Source of the DNA: a bacterium HR11
GTDB lineage: Bacteria > Acidobacteriota > HRBIN11
Assembly: GCA_002898535.1 (NCBI GenBank)
Contig: BEHN01000002.1
Location: forward strand, 1-64,000
DNA length: 64,000 nucleotides
Direction: 5' to 3'
Numbering within the stretch: the first letter of the stretch is position 1; every line of letters begins with the position of its first letter. Made by a program: the position numbers and the translations under genes. Shown here piece by piece: positions 16,515 to 25,413 of this stretch. Under the pieces are notes generated by a model. That model had not been told where the DNA came from. It did no database searches and saw only the letters and a program-made list of their open reading frames with translations.

Positions 16515-16625
16515 AGCAATTCGGGAGTCCGGCCATTCGGCAGACAGTCCAAAAGGCGCTGGGGCCGCCTTTGGCCTATTCAGAGCTCTATCGGCCGACC
16601 TGCTTATCTGCCTATCCGCCATGAG
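16515..16625. repeat. Octamer arrays, CAATTCGG and CTGCC types
   Basis: Units CAATTCGG, GAGTCCGG, CCATTCGG and CAGACAGT are followed, after ~30 bp, by GACCTGCT, TATCTGCC and TATCCGCC. Confidence 0.7.
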
Positions 16626-16640
16626 CCGGCATTCGTAGAT

Positions 16641-16717
16641 GGGGCGTTAGCTCAATCTGGCAGAGCACCGGACTCTTAATCCGGGGGTTGCAGGTTCAAC
16701 TCCTGCACGCCCCACCA
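16641..16717 (+). tRNA. tRNA-Lys (anticodon CTT)
   Basis: Acceptor GGGGCGT pairs with ACGCCCC; anticodon stem CCGGA/TCCGG encloses loop CTCTTAA (CTT reads AAG). T-arm, discriminator A and encoded CCA are present. Confidence 0.97.
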
Positions 16718-16913
16718 CGGAAATCCTCCTTCCCTGTGGACACCCCATTCGAGTGAAGCGCGCAGAGCCCTTCTCTCTGCGGGAGGCGGGTCTGGGGTGA
16801 AGGTCCCTCACGCGGACGTCGTAACATGGAGTGACGGAGCGACGATGGAAGGATGATCCCGACCGGCCCGTCGGCCCAAGACCGTGGCTTGTCCCTTCGT
16901 TACTTCGAAGCGC

Positions 16914-17032
16914 TCGCATAAATCCGACCATAGACCTTAGACCTTAGACCTGTTTGGGTTCAGGGGGTCTATGGTCCATGGTCGGGGGTCGGATATCGAG
17001 GGTCCGATCCCGGTCCCGTCAGATGTATGAGA
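16914..17032. mobile_element. E3 element with AGACC hairpin, copy 1
   Basis: Termini CGCATAAATCCGAC and GTCAGATGTATGAG are near-inverted repeats. The interior has AGACC heptamers facing GGTCTATGGTCCATGGTC, then ATATCGAGGGTCCGATCCCG. No coding capacity. Confidence 0.7.
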
Positions 17033-17070
17033 CTGGTTCTCGGCCCTTTCGTTCTTCGTCACTCCGTCCC

Positions 17071-17146
17071 TTCAAAAAACCGTCCGTCCCGAAGGGTCGG
17101 AAAGGCTGAATCCATACGGGTTTCCACGGTCCGAACGGCTCTGATA
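17071..17146 (+). repeat. R75 module, forward orientation, touching the envC-like leader
   Basis: It runs from TTCAAAAAACCGTCCG to CCGAACGGCTCTGATAAAC and is preceded by GTCACTCCGTCCC units. Its outer end is ~38 bp from the chosen start of the next gene, so it may carry or replace that gene's promoter. Confidence 0.75.
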
Positions 17147-17183
17147 AACTATGCCGTCGAAGTCGCCGGAAGGGGTTGTCCCG

Positions 17184-18359
17184 ATGGGTCCGTGCCGGAT
17201 AAACGGGGCCGGGCGATGGATGTCCGGACTTTTATTGGGTCTGCTGGCCCTGGGGCGGGCGCAGACACCGAGCGATATCCGGCAGAGCCTGACGGCCGAG
17301 ATCGAGGCCCTGACGAAGGAATACGAAGAAATTCACCGACTCCAGTCGGCCGTCATGAACGACCTGGAGCGCCTCCGGGTCGAGGAACGCCTGCTGACCA
17401 AACAGATCGCCCTGATGGAACTCAACCTCCAAGAGACGCAAGCCCGGCTTCAGGCCCTCCAAGGGCGGGTCGACGAACTCCAGCGGGAGCGGGCTGAGTA
17501 CGAGCGTCACCTGGAACGGCGCATCGTCGCCATGTATCGGATGGGGTCGGCGTACCCCTTGAAGCTCCTGCTGAGCGTCCCGGACGCCCGGCGGGTCCTG
17601 CAGGCCTCGGCTTATGCGGGTGCGATGGCCCGGCTGGACCGGGTTTACGTCGAGCGCTATCTCCAGACGGTCCAGGCCCTGGCCCGGGAGATTCAGGACC
17701 TTCAGCAGTCGCAGGCGGCGTACCAGCGGGCCTTGGAGGCAGTCCGGCAGAAGCATCAGCAATTGGCCGAGGTCCGCCGGCGTCGGGAACTCTACTTGGA
17801 GGAGCTCCAAAAACGGGGCCACATGTACGCTCGGGCCCTGACGGAACTCAGCCTGGCCTCCCGACGTTTAGACGACTACGTACAGGACTCCGATTACCGG
17901 CCCCTCCTGGACATTCGGAAGTTCCAGGGCCTCCTGGACTGGCCTGTCATCGGGCCTGTCACGCGTCCCTTCGGTCGGGTCCGGCTCCCGGAGACGGGGA
18001 CCTACATCCTCAGCCGGGGTATCGAGATCGCCGTCCCCGAGGGGACGCCCGTCCGAGCCGTGTTTGGCGGCTTGGTCCGGTACGCCGGTTGGTTCACGGC
18101 TTACGGCAAGCTGGTCATTTTGGACCACGGGTACGACGTTTATACCCTATACGCTCACAACAGCGTCCTGAAAGTCCGAGTCGGTGATATCGTGCAGAAG
18201 GGTCAGGTCATCGCCCTTTCGGGAAGCACGGCCTCGCTCCGAGGGCCGTCTCTGTATTTTGAGGTCCGCTTCCACGTGCAGGCCCAAAATCCGATGGATT
18301 GGCTGAAGGTCCTGCCCGGCGGGCCGGACATCCGCACGGCGGCCGTGATGATGAAGTGA
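17184..18359 (+). CDS. EnvC-like murein hydrolase activator (degenerate LytM)
   Basis: The protein has 391 residues from ATG 17184 (GGAAGGGG upstream); in-frame ATG 17151 is weaker. A signal peptide (SGLLLGLLALGRA) is followed by a long coiled coil (~25-240) and a C-terminal M23/LytM domain (GIEIAVPEGTPVRAVFGG, YGKLVILDHGYDVYTLYAH, GDIVQKGQVIALSG). The usual zinc ligands are lost: H-x-GID reads SRGIEI and the HxH motif reads YFEVRF. EnvC has the same kind of degeneracy and activates amidases at division sites. A direct peptidase role is therefore unlikely. Confidence 0.85.
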   Translation: MGPCRINGAGRWMSGLLLGLLALGRAQTPSDIRQSLTAEIEALTKEYEEIHRLQSAVMNDLERLRVEERLLTKQIALMELNLQETQARLQALQGRVDELQRERAEYERHLERRIVAMYRMGSAYPLKLLLSVPDARRVLQASAYAGAMARLDRVYVERYLQTVQALAREIQDLQQSQAAYQRALEAVRQKHQQLAEVRRRRELYLEELQKRGHMYARALTELSLASRRLDDYVQDSDYRPLLDIRKFQGLLDWPVIGPVTRPFGRVRLPETGTYILSRGIEIAVPEGTPVRAVFGGLVRYAGWFTAYGKLVILDHGYDVYTLYAHNSVLKVRVGDIVQKGQVIALSGSTASLRGPSLYFEVRFHVQAQNPMDWLKVLPGGPDIRTAAVMMK

Positions 18360-18360
18360 C

Positions 18361-18540
18361 ATGGGCAGATAGGCAGATGGGCAAATAGGCAGGTCGGCAG
18401 ATAGGCAGATGGGCAGGTAGGAAGATAGGGAAATGGGGATCTATTCTCCCTATTCGCTATTCACCTTAGGCAGGTCGGCAGATAGGCAGATGGGCAGGTA
18501 GGGAGGCGGCAGACTGGCGTCTATCTTCCTGCCCTTTGCT
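18361..18540. repeat. GGCAG octamer arrays in two blocks
   Basis: Blocks at 18361-18430 and 18468-18520 (GGCAGATA, GGCAGATG, GGCAAATA, GGCAGGTC) are separated by a GGGGATCTATTCTCCC hairpin centre. It fills the spacer directly after the envC-like stop. Confidence 0.85.
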
Positions 18541-18591
18541 TTGCTCTTTGCCCCATCATGCGCCCTTCGAGAGACTCAGGAGTCGTAGGCG

Positions 18592-19962
18592 ATGAAGCGG
18601 GAGGTATGGCGGGAACTCCTGGATCGGTGCCTGGACTTCATCGAGGGGTGGCGCCGGCGGTGGCCTGCCTTCGAGCCGGACCCCACGGTCGACGTGCCCG
18701 TCGAGCGCCTTGCGGCGGCCTTGGACGCCCTGTTTCAGCGACTTTCGGACACCTACCCCTTCTTCCATCCTCTGTACGCCGGTCAAATGCTGAAGCCGCC
18801 CCATCCCGTGGCCATCCTGGCCTACTTCACGGCGCTTCATATGAATCCCAATAACCACGCCTTGGACGGCGGACCGGCGACGTCCTACCTCGAGAAGGAG
18901 GCCGTCGCCGAACTGGCCGCCCTACTGGGCTGGACGACCCATCTGGGGCATCTCACGGGCGGGGGGACCATCGCCAACCTGGAGGCCCTCTGGGTCGCTC
19001 GAGAGACGCACCCCGACCGGTGGATCGCCTTTAGCGAGCAGGCCCATTACACCCACCGGCGGGCCTGCGAGCTCTTGCGGGTGCCCTACGTCGTCGTCGA
19101 CGTCGACGAACGGGGTCGGATGGACCTGAATCACCTGGAGGCCCTCCTGCGGCGCCATCCCATCGGGACGGTCGTGGCGACCGTCGGGACGACGGGCCTT
19201 GGCGCCATCGACCCGGTGCACGAGATCCTGGCCCTCCAGACTCGGTACGGCTTCCGTATCCACGCGGACGCCGCCTACGGCGGGTTCTTCAGCCTATTGG
19301 CCCAGCGTACGCCGCCCGAAGTCGAGCCGGCGCCCTTCCAAGCCCTACCCCTTTGCGACAGCGTCGTCATCGACCCCCACAAGCATGGCCTCCAGCCTTA
19401 CGGCTGCGGTTGTGTCCTGTTCCGGGACCCGACCGTCGGTCGCTTCTACAAACACGATTCGCCGTACACGTATTTCACGTCGCCCGAACTTCATCTCGGC
19501 GAGATCAGCCTCGAGTGCTCCCGGCCGGGGGCGGCGGCCGCCGCCCTTTGGGCGACCTTGCAGTGTTTTCCACTCAGGCCATACGATGGCCTGGGTTCCA
19601 TCCTCGCCCGTACTCGGATGGCCGCCCTGGAGGCCTACCGCCGGTTTCAAGCGTCCGACGCGTTCCGCCCCGTCGTGGAGCCTGAGTTGGATATCGTGAC
19701 CTTCTTCGTGGCCGACGAATTCCGGGCCTCTCGCATCAGCGCGGCGACCGAGCGCATCTTCGAGACAGCCATGCGGCACGACACGGCGCCCGTATACTTG
19801 AGTAAGCTCCGCTTGGACGCCGCTTGGCTGAAGCGGCGGTTTCCCGACCTGGTCGTGGACCAGCCGGAAGTGACGGTCCTTCGAAGCGTCCTGATGAAAC
19901 CCGAGCACGCCACGGCCGTCCCCCAGATCTGGGACTGCCTGCAGGCGGTGGCCGAACCATGA
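18592..19962 (+). CDS. PLP-dependent group II decarboxylase
   Basis: The protein has 456 residues of the aromatic-L-amino-acid/glutamate decarboxylase family. PLP residues are GHLTGGGTIANLEALW (phosphate and stacking region), HADAAYGGFF (Asp to the pyridine N) and the Schiff-base Lys in VIDPHKHGLQPYGCG. The substrate-side loop NNHALDGGPATSYLEKE is also family-like. Candidate substrates are tyrosine, glutamate or aspartate; sequence alone does not decide. It stands alone between repeat spacers. Confidence 0.88.
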   Translation: MKREVWRELLDRCLDFIEGWRRRWPAFEPDPTVDVPVERLAAALDALFQRLSDTYPFFHPLYAGQMLKPPHPVAILAYFTALHMNPNNHALDGGPATSYLEKEAVAELAALLGWTTHLGHLTGGGTIANLEALWVARETHPDRWIAFSEQAHYTHRRACELLRVPYVVVDVDERGRMDLNHLEALLRRHPIGTVVATVGTTGLGAIDPVHEILALQTRYGFRIHADAAYGGFFSLLAQRTPPEVEPAPFQALPLCDSVVIDPHKHGLQPYGCGCVLFRDPTVGRFYKHDSPYTYFTSPELHLGEISLECSRPGAAAAALWATLQCFPLRPYDGLGSILARTRMAALEAYRRFQASDAFRPVVEPELDIVTFFVADEFRASRISAATERIFETAMRHDTAPVYLSKLRLDAAWLKRRFPDLVVDQPEVTVLRSVLMKPEHATAVPQIWDCLQAVAEP

Positions 19963-19964
19963 GC

Positions 19965-20005
19965 CCACCTGCCGAATGCCCGAACTGCCGAATGGCCGAA
20001 TGACT
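19965..20005. repeat. Octamer array running into the Nudix start
   Basis: Units CACCTGCC, GAATGCCC, GAACTGCC, GAATGGCC and GAATGACT are present; the Nudix start codon ATG 20000 is itself within the last unit. Confidence 0.7.
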
Positions 20006-20413
20006 TTATCCATCAGGTCGGTCGTCGTAGTCGCCGCCCTCATCCAACGGGACGGGCGCTTTCTTCTCATCCAGCGCCAACCCGGCCAGCGGTGGGCCGG
20101 CTATTGGGAATTCCCGGGTGGGAAAATTGAGGCAGGCGAAGACCTGCGGGCGGCTCTGGCGCGGGAAATCCGGGAAGAACTGGGCTTAACCGTCGGGGTC
20201 GGCGACCTCTTCGACTACGTCAGCTACGTCTACGAAGGCCATCACTGGTTGGTCTTTTTCTTCTGGACCCGTCTGGAGCCGCCCGACCAGGTCCCGACGG
20301 GGCCTTGGCCCTATCGGTGGGTCCGACCCGCCGAGATGGCCGACCTCCCGATTCTGCCCCCGAACGAACCTATCGTCCGGCGGCTCCAGCAAGATGCGGC
20401 AATCGGGCCGTGA
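20000..20413 (+). CDS. Nudix hydrolase (MutT-like)
   Basis: The protein has 137 residues from ATG 20000; an upstream ATG at 19976 only adds repeat-encoded residues. The complete Nudix box is GGKIEAGEDLRAAL followed by AREIREELGL, preceded by GRFLLIQRQPGQRWAGYWEFP as in MutT. It probably removes oxidised nucleoside triphosphates such as 8-oxo-dGTP; other NTP substrates are possible. Confidence 0.9.
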   Translation: MTLSIRSVVVVAALIQRDGRFLLIQRQPGQRWAGYWEFPGGKIEAGEDLRAALAREIREELGLTVGVGDLFDYVSYVYEGHHWLVFFFWTRLEPPDQVPTGPWPYRWVRPAEMADLPILPPNEPIVRRLQQDAAIGP

Positions 20414-20447
20414 GGCAGTGCGGCTGTTTTAAGTCGAGCGGGTCGGC

Positions 20448-20453
20448 TATAAT
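20448..20453 (+). promoter_or_regulatory. TATAAT -10 box upstream of the roadblock gene
   Basis: A perfect TATAAT followed by G lies 35 bp before ATG 20488; the -35 candidate TGTTTT at 17-bp spacing is weak. Confidence 0.5.
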
Positions 20454-20487
20454 GAGGGGCGATGCATCTGGGAGACAGGGACGGCGA

Positions 20488-20862
20488 ATGAATTTGCAAG
20501 CTCACCTGGACCAAGTCCTGGCCGACTTGCCGGCCTGTGAAAGCGTGTGGTTGATGGGGATGGACGGCTTGGCCGTCGCTCGGGCTGTCCGGGACCCCCG
20601 CACGTCCGACGAGATGGAGTCCTTCGCGGCCGAGTACACGAGCGTCATTCAGGCCCTCCACCGGGTCTTTCAACGGATGGCGGCCGACACCCATCTGTTC
20701 GAGCACATCCACACGACGGGCCGGTACTACCTGCTGGCCCGATTCGTGACGCCTTCCTATTACGTCCTCATGTGCCTCCGGCCCGACGGCCTGCTGGGCC
20801 AGGCCCGCTATCGCCTTCAGCGGTTGTGTCAGCAACTGGCGGCGGAGCTCGAGTCCCTTTAA
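20488..20862 (+). CDS. Roadblock/LC7 domain protein
   Basis: The protein has 124 residues. The N-terminal helix LQAHLDQVLADLPACESVWLMGMDGLAV and later YYLLARFVTPSYYVLMCLRPDG fit the roadblock/LC7 fold (MglB-like GTPase regulators). No MglA-type GTPase lies nearby, so its partner is unknown. GGAGACAGGG precedes the ATG. Confidence 0.75.
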   Translation: MNLQAHLDQVLADLPACESVWLMGMDGLAVARAVRDPRTSDEMESFAAEYTSVIQALHRVFQRMAADTHLFEHIHTTGRYYLLARFVTPSYYVLMCLRPDGLLGQARYRLQRLCQQLAAELESL

Positions 20863-20865
20863 ATC

Positions 20866-20925
20866 GGCAAGTGGGCAGGTCGGCAGTCGGCAGATGGGCA
20901 GGTCGGGAGATGGGGAGGTCGGGCA
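20866..20925. repeat. GGCAG octamer array
   Basis: Units GGCAAGTG, GGCAGGTC, GGCAGTC, GGCAGATG, GGCAGGTC and GGGAGATG follow the roadblock stop. Confidence 0.8.
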
Positions 20926-20939
20926 CCCTTCATCCTTTG

Positions 20940-21165
20940 CTATTCGCCGTTTGTTCCCCGCCATTCGCCGTTCGCCCTTTCCGGCAGGGGTAGGAAAGGC
21001 CGTCCTGCCTGCCGGTGTCTGCACCCTTCATGCATCCGGCCGACCCGGGGGGCGAATAAGCATCCCGCCCCTCCCCGTCTCAACAGGGCGGTTCAGTCGG
21101 TAGGAGTGGCGTCCGGTCGGCCTCTCCCATCATTCGCCATGAAGGGCGAATGGCGAACGGCGAAT
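20940..21165. repeat. GCGAA heptamers around a partial R75
   Basis: GCCATTCGCCGTTCGCCC lies at ~20961. A partial reverse R75 (AACAGGGCGGTTCAGTCGG) is at 21082-21130, followed by ATTCGCCATGAAGGGCGAAT and GGCGAACGGCGAATAGG. Confidence 0.65.
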
Positions 21166-21180
21166 AGGCCCCACCTCCCC

Positions 21181-21254
21181 TATCAGATCCGTTCAGTTCG
21201 TGAAGGCGGTGTTAGATTGGCCTTTCCCGCCGTCCCGGAAGCACGATTTTTCAA
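21181..21254 (-). repeat. R75 module, reverse orientation
   Basis: It begins TATCAGATCCGTTCAGTTCG and ends CACGATTTTTCAAGG, followed by GATGCGA heptamers and a CTGCC array up to 21380 (the same cargo order as after 15376). It is the likely promoter-proximal sequence of the lpt operon. Confidence 0.75.
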
Positions 21255-21389
21255 GGATACAGGTGCGGGATGCGAGATACGGGATATGGAGGGCCGGAGG
21301 CCTGGACGACGGCTTTCTCTCGATCTCTGGCCCCATCCGCCGACCTGCCGACCTGCCCATCTGCCTGACTGCCGGCAGTGGAGTCTCCG

Positions 21390-23213
21390 ATGCGCTGGCT
21401 CCGGTGGTTTCTGGCGATCGGTGCCGTCCTCATCCTGGGCGTCCTGGGGGCGGCCTATTGGTGGCACCAGCGGCGAATAGAACGGAGTCAACTGCCCCCG
21501 ACGGCGCCGGAGACAGACGTCTTTGAAAATTTTCAAGACGTACGCCTTCGGGATGGCCGGCCCGTCTTCCGCTTTCAGGCCCGGTGGTACCGCCTTCATG
21601 CCGAGAGCGTCGTCGAGGGCCAGGACGTCCGCATCGAACTCCCGTCCGACGACGCCGTGACCCACATCACGGCCCAGGCCGGCTGGTGGTACCCGATGGA
21701 GAATCGGGTCGTCTTGAACGGTCAGGTCCGCATCCACTGGCGGGACCTGCGGGTCGAGACCGACCGCCTGACCTACCGGGTCGAAGAGGGCGTGGCCGTT
21801 ACGGAGACGCCCGTCCGATGGACTTGGCCGGCCCGTCACTGGGCGGGGGAGGCTCAGCGGGCTCGGTACGAGTTGACGGCGGCCGCCGTGACGATGGAGG
21901 GCCAGGTCCGGATGACGACCGGTGACGAGACGGGCCGCTACCACCTCGAGACGGAAGCCGCCCGGTGGGACTTGGCCCAGGAAGCGATGGAGTTCGTCCA
22001 GCCCGTGCGGATCGTCAGCCTTGACGGACCGGCCTTGAACCTGGGATGCGGCCGATTTCGACGTACGGTCGAGGCCGACGGGACCCAGGTCTGGTCCGGT
22101 TGGGAAGCCTGCGACGGCACGTTCCAGCGGGGCGACCATCTCGTGAAGTGGACGGCCGACGACCTGACGGGACGACTTCGGGATGCCGAACGCCGATGGC
22201 ACTTGACAAACGGTCAGTTCGACCTGGACGACCGATGGTGGGTCTTCGGCCGACGGCTCTGGCTGTCCGAGACGCCTGGCCCGGGCCTGGTGATGGAGGC
22301 CGACGGGGGTCGCCTGCGGGTCGAGCCCCTACAGGCGTCTCCCTTCTACGGGCGCTTTCAGTTCATGGAGGCGGAGCGTCTCGTATGGCCGTCCTCGGAG
22401 GCCCTGGACCGACTCCAGGTCCCGGGTCCCCTGACGATTCATATGAGCGACGGCCATCTGCAGGCGCGGGACGGCATTTACGACGGCCAACGGTGGCGGG
22501 CCCGGGCGCCGGTCTTTGAGCGGACTGACGGTTGGCGGGTCACGGCTCCGTCGATGGTCCACGACGGGACGGTCTTCGTCCTGGAGGGTACCGAGACGGA
22601 ACTCGTGCGGGGGACCGGTGCTTGGCAGGCCAAGGACTGGCACATCCGGGCCCGGCGGGCTGAACTTTTATCCGATCAGACGATTCGATGGCTCGGTGAC
22701 GTCGAGATCCGGAATCCAGACCTCCTACTGACGACGGACCGGTGGGAGCGTCGGTCCGATACCTGGCAGGCCGAGCCGGTTCGGCGGGGTCGGATGTGGT
22801 CGAAGGCGGGCGACCGGTCGTACGAGGTCGTCTTCCGGTCTCGACGGGCCGAACAGGCCGGGGGGGCCTGTACCCGACTCGAGGGGGATGTCGATTTGGA
22901 ACTTCATGAGCGGGACCGGCCGTCCGTCCTGGTCGTGGCGGCCCAGCGAGGCGACTTCTGCGATCATACGTGGCAGTTTGAGGGGGACCTCCGGTTCCGG
23001 TACCGGGACGTCTCGGGCACGGCGACCCGGGCCCGCATGGAATGGTCTGAAGAACGACTGTACGTGGACGGACCGGTGGACCTGCGGGACGCCCGGGGCC
23101 GCCAGGCCCTGGCCCAGGCGATGCGGGTGGACCTGAAGACGGAGCGCATCGAACTGAGGACGCCTTCGCCCCGCCGGGGGGAGCTGGCATGGACGGAAAT
23201 CGCTCGACCCTGA
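21390..23213 (+). CDS. LptC/LptA-like LPS export protein, single 607-residue polypeptide
   Basis: The start ATG 21390 follows GGAGTCTCCG. One N-terminal membrane anchor (WLRWFLAIGAVLILGVLGAA) precedes an LptC-like domain (FENFQDVRLRDGRP, then AQAGWWYPMENRVVLNGQVR) and repeated OstA/LptA-type beta-jellyroll segments, ending with LEGDVDLEL, FEGDLRFRYRD and VDGPVDLRD. LptC is normally ~190 and LptA ~180 residues, so this looks like a fused or extended periplasmic bridge. It overlaps lptB by 25 bp. Confidence 0.8.
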   Translation: MRWLRWFLAIGAVLILGVLGAAYWWHQRRIERSQLPPTAPETDVFENFQDVRLRDGRPVFRFQARWYRLHAESVVEGQDVRIELPSDDAVTHITAQAGWWYPMENRVVLNGQVRIHWRDLRVETDRLTYRVEEGVAVTETPVRWTWPARHWAGEAQRARYELTAAAVTMEGQVRMTTGDETGRYHLETEAARWDLAQEAMEFVQPVRIVSLDGPALNLGCGRFRRTVEADGTQVWSGWEACDGTFQRGDHLVKWTADDLTGRLRDAERRWHLTNGQFDLDDRWWVFGRRLWLSETPGPGLVMEADGGRLRVEPLQASPFYGRFQFMEAERLVWPSSEALDRLQVPGPLTIHMSDGHLQARDGIYDGQRWRARAPVFERTDGWRVTAPSMVHDGTVFVLEGTETELVRGTGAWQAKDWHIRARRAELLSDQTIRWLGDVEIRNPDLLLTTDRWERRSDTWQAEPVRRGRMWSKAGDRSYEVVFRSRRAEQAGGACTRLEGDVDLELHERDRPSVLVVAAQRGDFCDHTWQFEGDLRFRYRDVSGTATRARMEWSEERLYVDGPVDLRDARGRQALAQAMRVDLKTERIELRTPSPRRGELAWTEIARP

Positions 23214-23929
23214 GAGCCGAGGACCTTTGGAAGCAGTTCGGGTCCCGGTGGGTCGTCCAGGGCGTTTCTTTCGTCATTCATGGCGGCGAGATCGTCGGCC
23301 TGTTGGGACCCAACGGGGCCGGCAAGACGACGTCGTTTTACATGGTCGTCGGCCTGCTGACGGCCGACCGGGGTGCCGTTTACCTGGATGGGCAGGCCAT
23401 CACGGAGTGGCCGATGTACCGACGGGCCCGCCAGGGCATCGTATATTTGCCCCAGGAGCCGTCTATCTTCCGGCGGATGCGGGTCCAGGACAATATCGAG
23501 GCCGTCTTGGAGATGCGGGGCCTCCCGCCGGCCGAGCGACGTCGGCGGGTCGATCAGATCCTGACCGAGCTGGGCCTCACCCACTTGGCGCGGTCGTGGG
23601 CCTACACCCTCTCGGGCGGTGAGCGTCGGCGGGTCGAAATCGCCCGGGCCCTGGCCCTCGAGCCCCGGTTCCTGCTCTTAGACGAACCCTTCACGGGGAT
23701 CGACCCCATCGCCGTCCGGGAGATTCAGCAGATCTTGCAAAAGTTGAAGGCCCAGGGGATTGGGGTCTTGATCACGGACCATAACGTGCGGGATACCTTG
23801 AAGATCACAGACCGGACTTATATTATAACGGAGGGCCGGATCTTGGCCGACGGCCGGCCCGACGAGGTCGCCGCCCATCCTGAGGTCCGACGCTCGTTCT
23901 TAGGAGAGGACTTCCGTTGGGAAGCATAG
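23189..23929 (+). CDS. lptB: LPS export ABC ATPase
   Basis: The protein has 246 residues. Walker A is GPNGAGKTTSFYMVVGLL, Q-loop LPQEPSIFRRMRVQDNIEAVLE, signature LSGGERRRVEIARALA, Walker B LLLDEPFTGIDPIAV, and the LptB-typical tail ITDHNVRDTLKITDRTYII. It powers LPS extraction from the inner membrane with LptF/G, which are not in the window. It sits between lptC/A and rpoN. Confidence 0.97.
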   Translation: MDGNRSTLRAEDLWKQFGSRWVVQGVSFVIHGGEIVGLLGPNGAGKTTSFYMVVGLLTADRGAVYLDGQAITEWPMYRRARQGIVYLPQEPSIFRRMRVQDNIEAVLEMRGLPPAERRRRVDQILTELGLTHLARSWAYTLSGGERRRVEIARALALEPRFLLLDEPFTGIDPIAVREIQQILQKLKAQGIGVLITDHNVRDTLKITDRTYIITEGRILADGRPDEVAAHPEVRRSFLGEDFRWEA

Positions 23930-23939
23930 GGGGCCGAGC

Positions 23940-25367
23940 ATGGAGCTCCAACAGAAGCTGGTGCCGACGGTTCGATTGGACCTGCGTCCCCTGCTGATTC
24001 AGGCCGTCCGGCTCCTGCCCCTCTCGCAGATCGAGCTCCGCCAGTACTTGCTTCAAGAGTACCTCCAGAACCCCGCCCTGGAAGTCCAGTCCGACGAAGA
24101 GGGCCCTTCCCTGGACGAGCTCGCCACGCCCCAGGCGTCTTCCGAGAGTGAGCCCTCGACGGGTGACGACGACGAATGGCTCTCCCAGCTCCTGGACGAG
24201 ACTCATTTCGAACTTCCAAGCCCGATCGAGGAAAAGGAACCCGCGGAGGAAGAGGACTGGATTTGGGAGCGCCGTATCGAGAGCCCCCGGACCCTGCTGG
24301 ACCACCTGCGGTGGCAAATCGCCATGGCCCCCGTAGACGAGACGACCCGGTCGGTCATGTATTTCCTGGCCGAATTCATCAACCCCTCGGGCTACATCGA
24401 GGAGACCGAGGAGGAACTGGCCGGCCTGGCCGGCGTTTCCGTCGAGGCTATCCATCGAGCCCGGCAACACCTGCTCCGGTTGGACCCCGTCGGCGTCGGC
24501 GCCCGCACGCTCCGGGAGTGCCTGACGGTCCAACTGGAGGCCCTCGGCCAGACCGACACGGACGCTTACCGGATTTTGCAAGAGGCCTGGGACGAGTTCG
24601 TCCAGAAGCGGTGGGACGACATCGCCCGGCGACTGGGGCTGTCCCGGGAGGCGCTCCGGGCGGCCCTGGAGGTCATCTACCACCTGGACCCCCGACCGGC
24701 CCAGGCTTACACGGTCCATCAGCTCTTGTACGTCCATCCGGACGTGATCGTCCGGGAGCAGGATGGCGAATACATCGTGGAACTCAGTCGAGCCGTCGTC
24801 CCGCGGGTGACGATTTCCCGGCGCTACCTGCGGCTTTTGCGGGACCGGCAGAACCTATCCCCCGAGGAGCGGCAGTACATCCGGGAGCGCATCCTGGCGG
24901 CCCGCCGTCTGCTCCGGACCCTGAATTACTGCGAGAGCACGCTCCTCCGTATCGCCCGTCACATCGTCCAGCACCAGCGGGCCTTCCTGGAGCAGGGCCT
25001 GTCGGGCCTCCGGCCCCTGAGCCTCCGGGACGTCGCCCGGGCCTTGAACCTCCACGAGTCGACCGTCAGCCGGGCCGTCCAGCACAAGTACATGCAGACG
25101 CCCCGCGGGACCTTCGAGCTCCGGTTCTTCTTCCAGCGGCGGGTCTCGACCCAGTCGGCCACCCAGGAGGTGTCGGCGACGACGGTCAAGCACCGCATCC
25201 GGGAGCTCATCCAATCGGAAAGCCCCCAGAATCCCTTGACCGACGAGGCCCTGGCCCGCCTCCTGCGATTCGAGGGCATCCAGATCTCCCGGCGGGCCGT
25301 CACCAAGTATCGTTTGGAAATGAATATCCCCAGCGCTCGCCAGCGCCGTCGCATGCAGACCGCCTGA
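23940..25367 (+). CDS. rpoN: RNA polymerase sigma-54 factor
   Basis: The protein has 475 residues. N-terminal region I is Q/L-rich (LQQKLVPTVRLDLRPLLIQA), followed by an acidic region II, the core-binding domain, the HTH (SLRDVARALNLHESTVSRAV) and the RpoN box in SRRAVTKYRLEMNIP. It starts 11 bp after lptB. It directs activator-dependent transcription at -24/-12 promoters. Confidence 0.97.
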   Translation: MELQQKLVPTVRLDLRPLLIQAVRLLPLSQIELRQYLLQEYLQNPALEVQSDEEGPSLDELATPQASSESEPSTGDDDEWLSQLLDETHFELPSPIEEKEPAEEEDWIWERRIESPRTLLDHLRWQIAMAPVDETTRSVMYFLAEFINPSGYIEETEEELAGLAGVSVEAIHRARQHLLRLDPVGVGARTLRECLTVQLEALGQTDTDAYRILQEAWDEFVQKRWDDIARRLGLSREALRAALEVIYHLDPRPAQAYTVHQLLYVHPDVIVREQDGEYIVELSRAVVPRVTISRRYLRLLRDRQNLSPEERQYIRERILAARRLLRTLNYCESTLLRIARHIVQHQRAFLEQGLSGLRPLSLRDVARALNLHESTVSRAVQHKYMQTPRGTFELRFFFQRRVSTQSATQEVSATTVKHRIRELIQSESPQNPLTDEALARLLRFEGIQISRRAVTKYRLEMNIPSARQRRRMQTA

Positions 25368-25413
25368 CCGCTCTCGACGGCGACCCGACATCCCGATATG
25401 TGGAGGTATCCGG

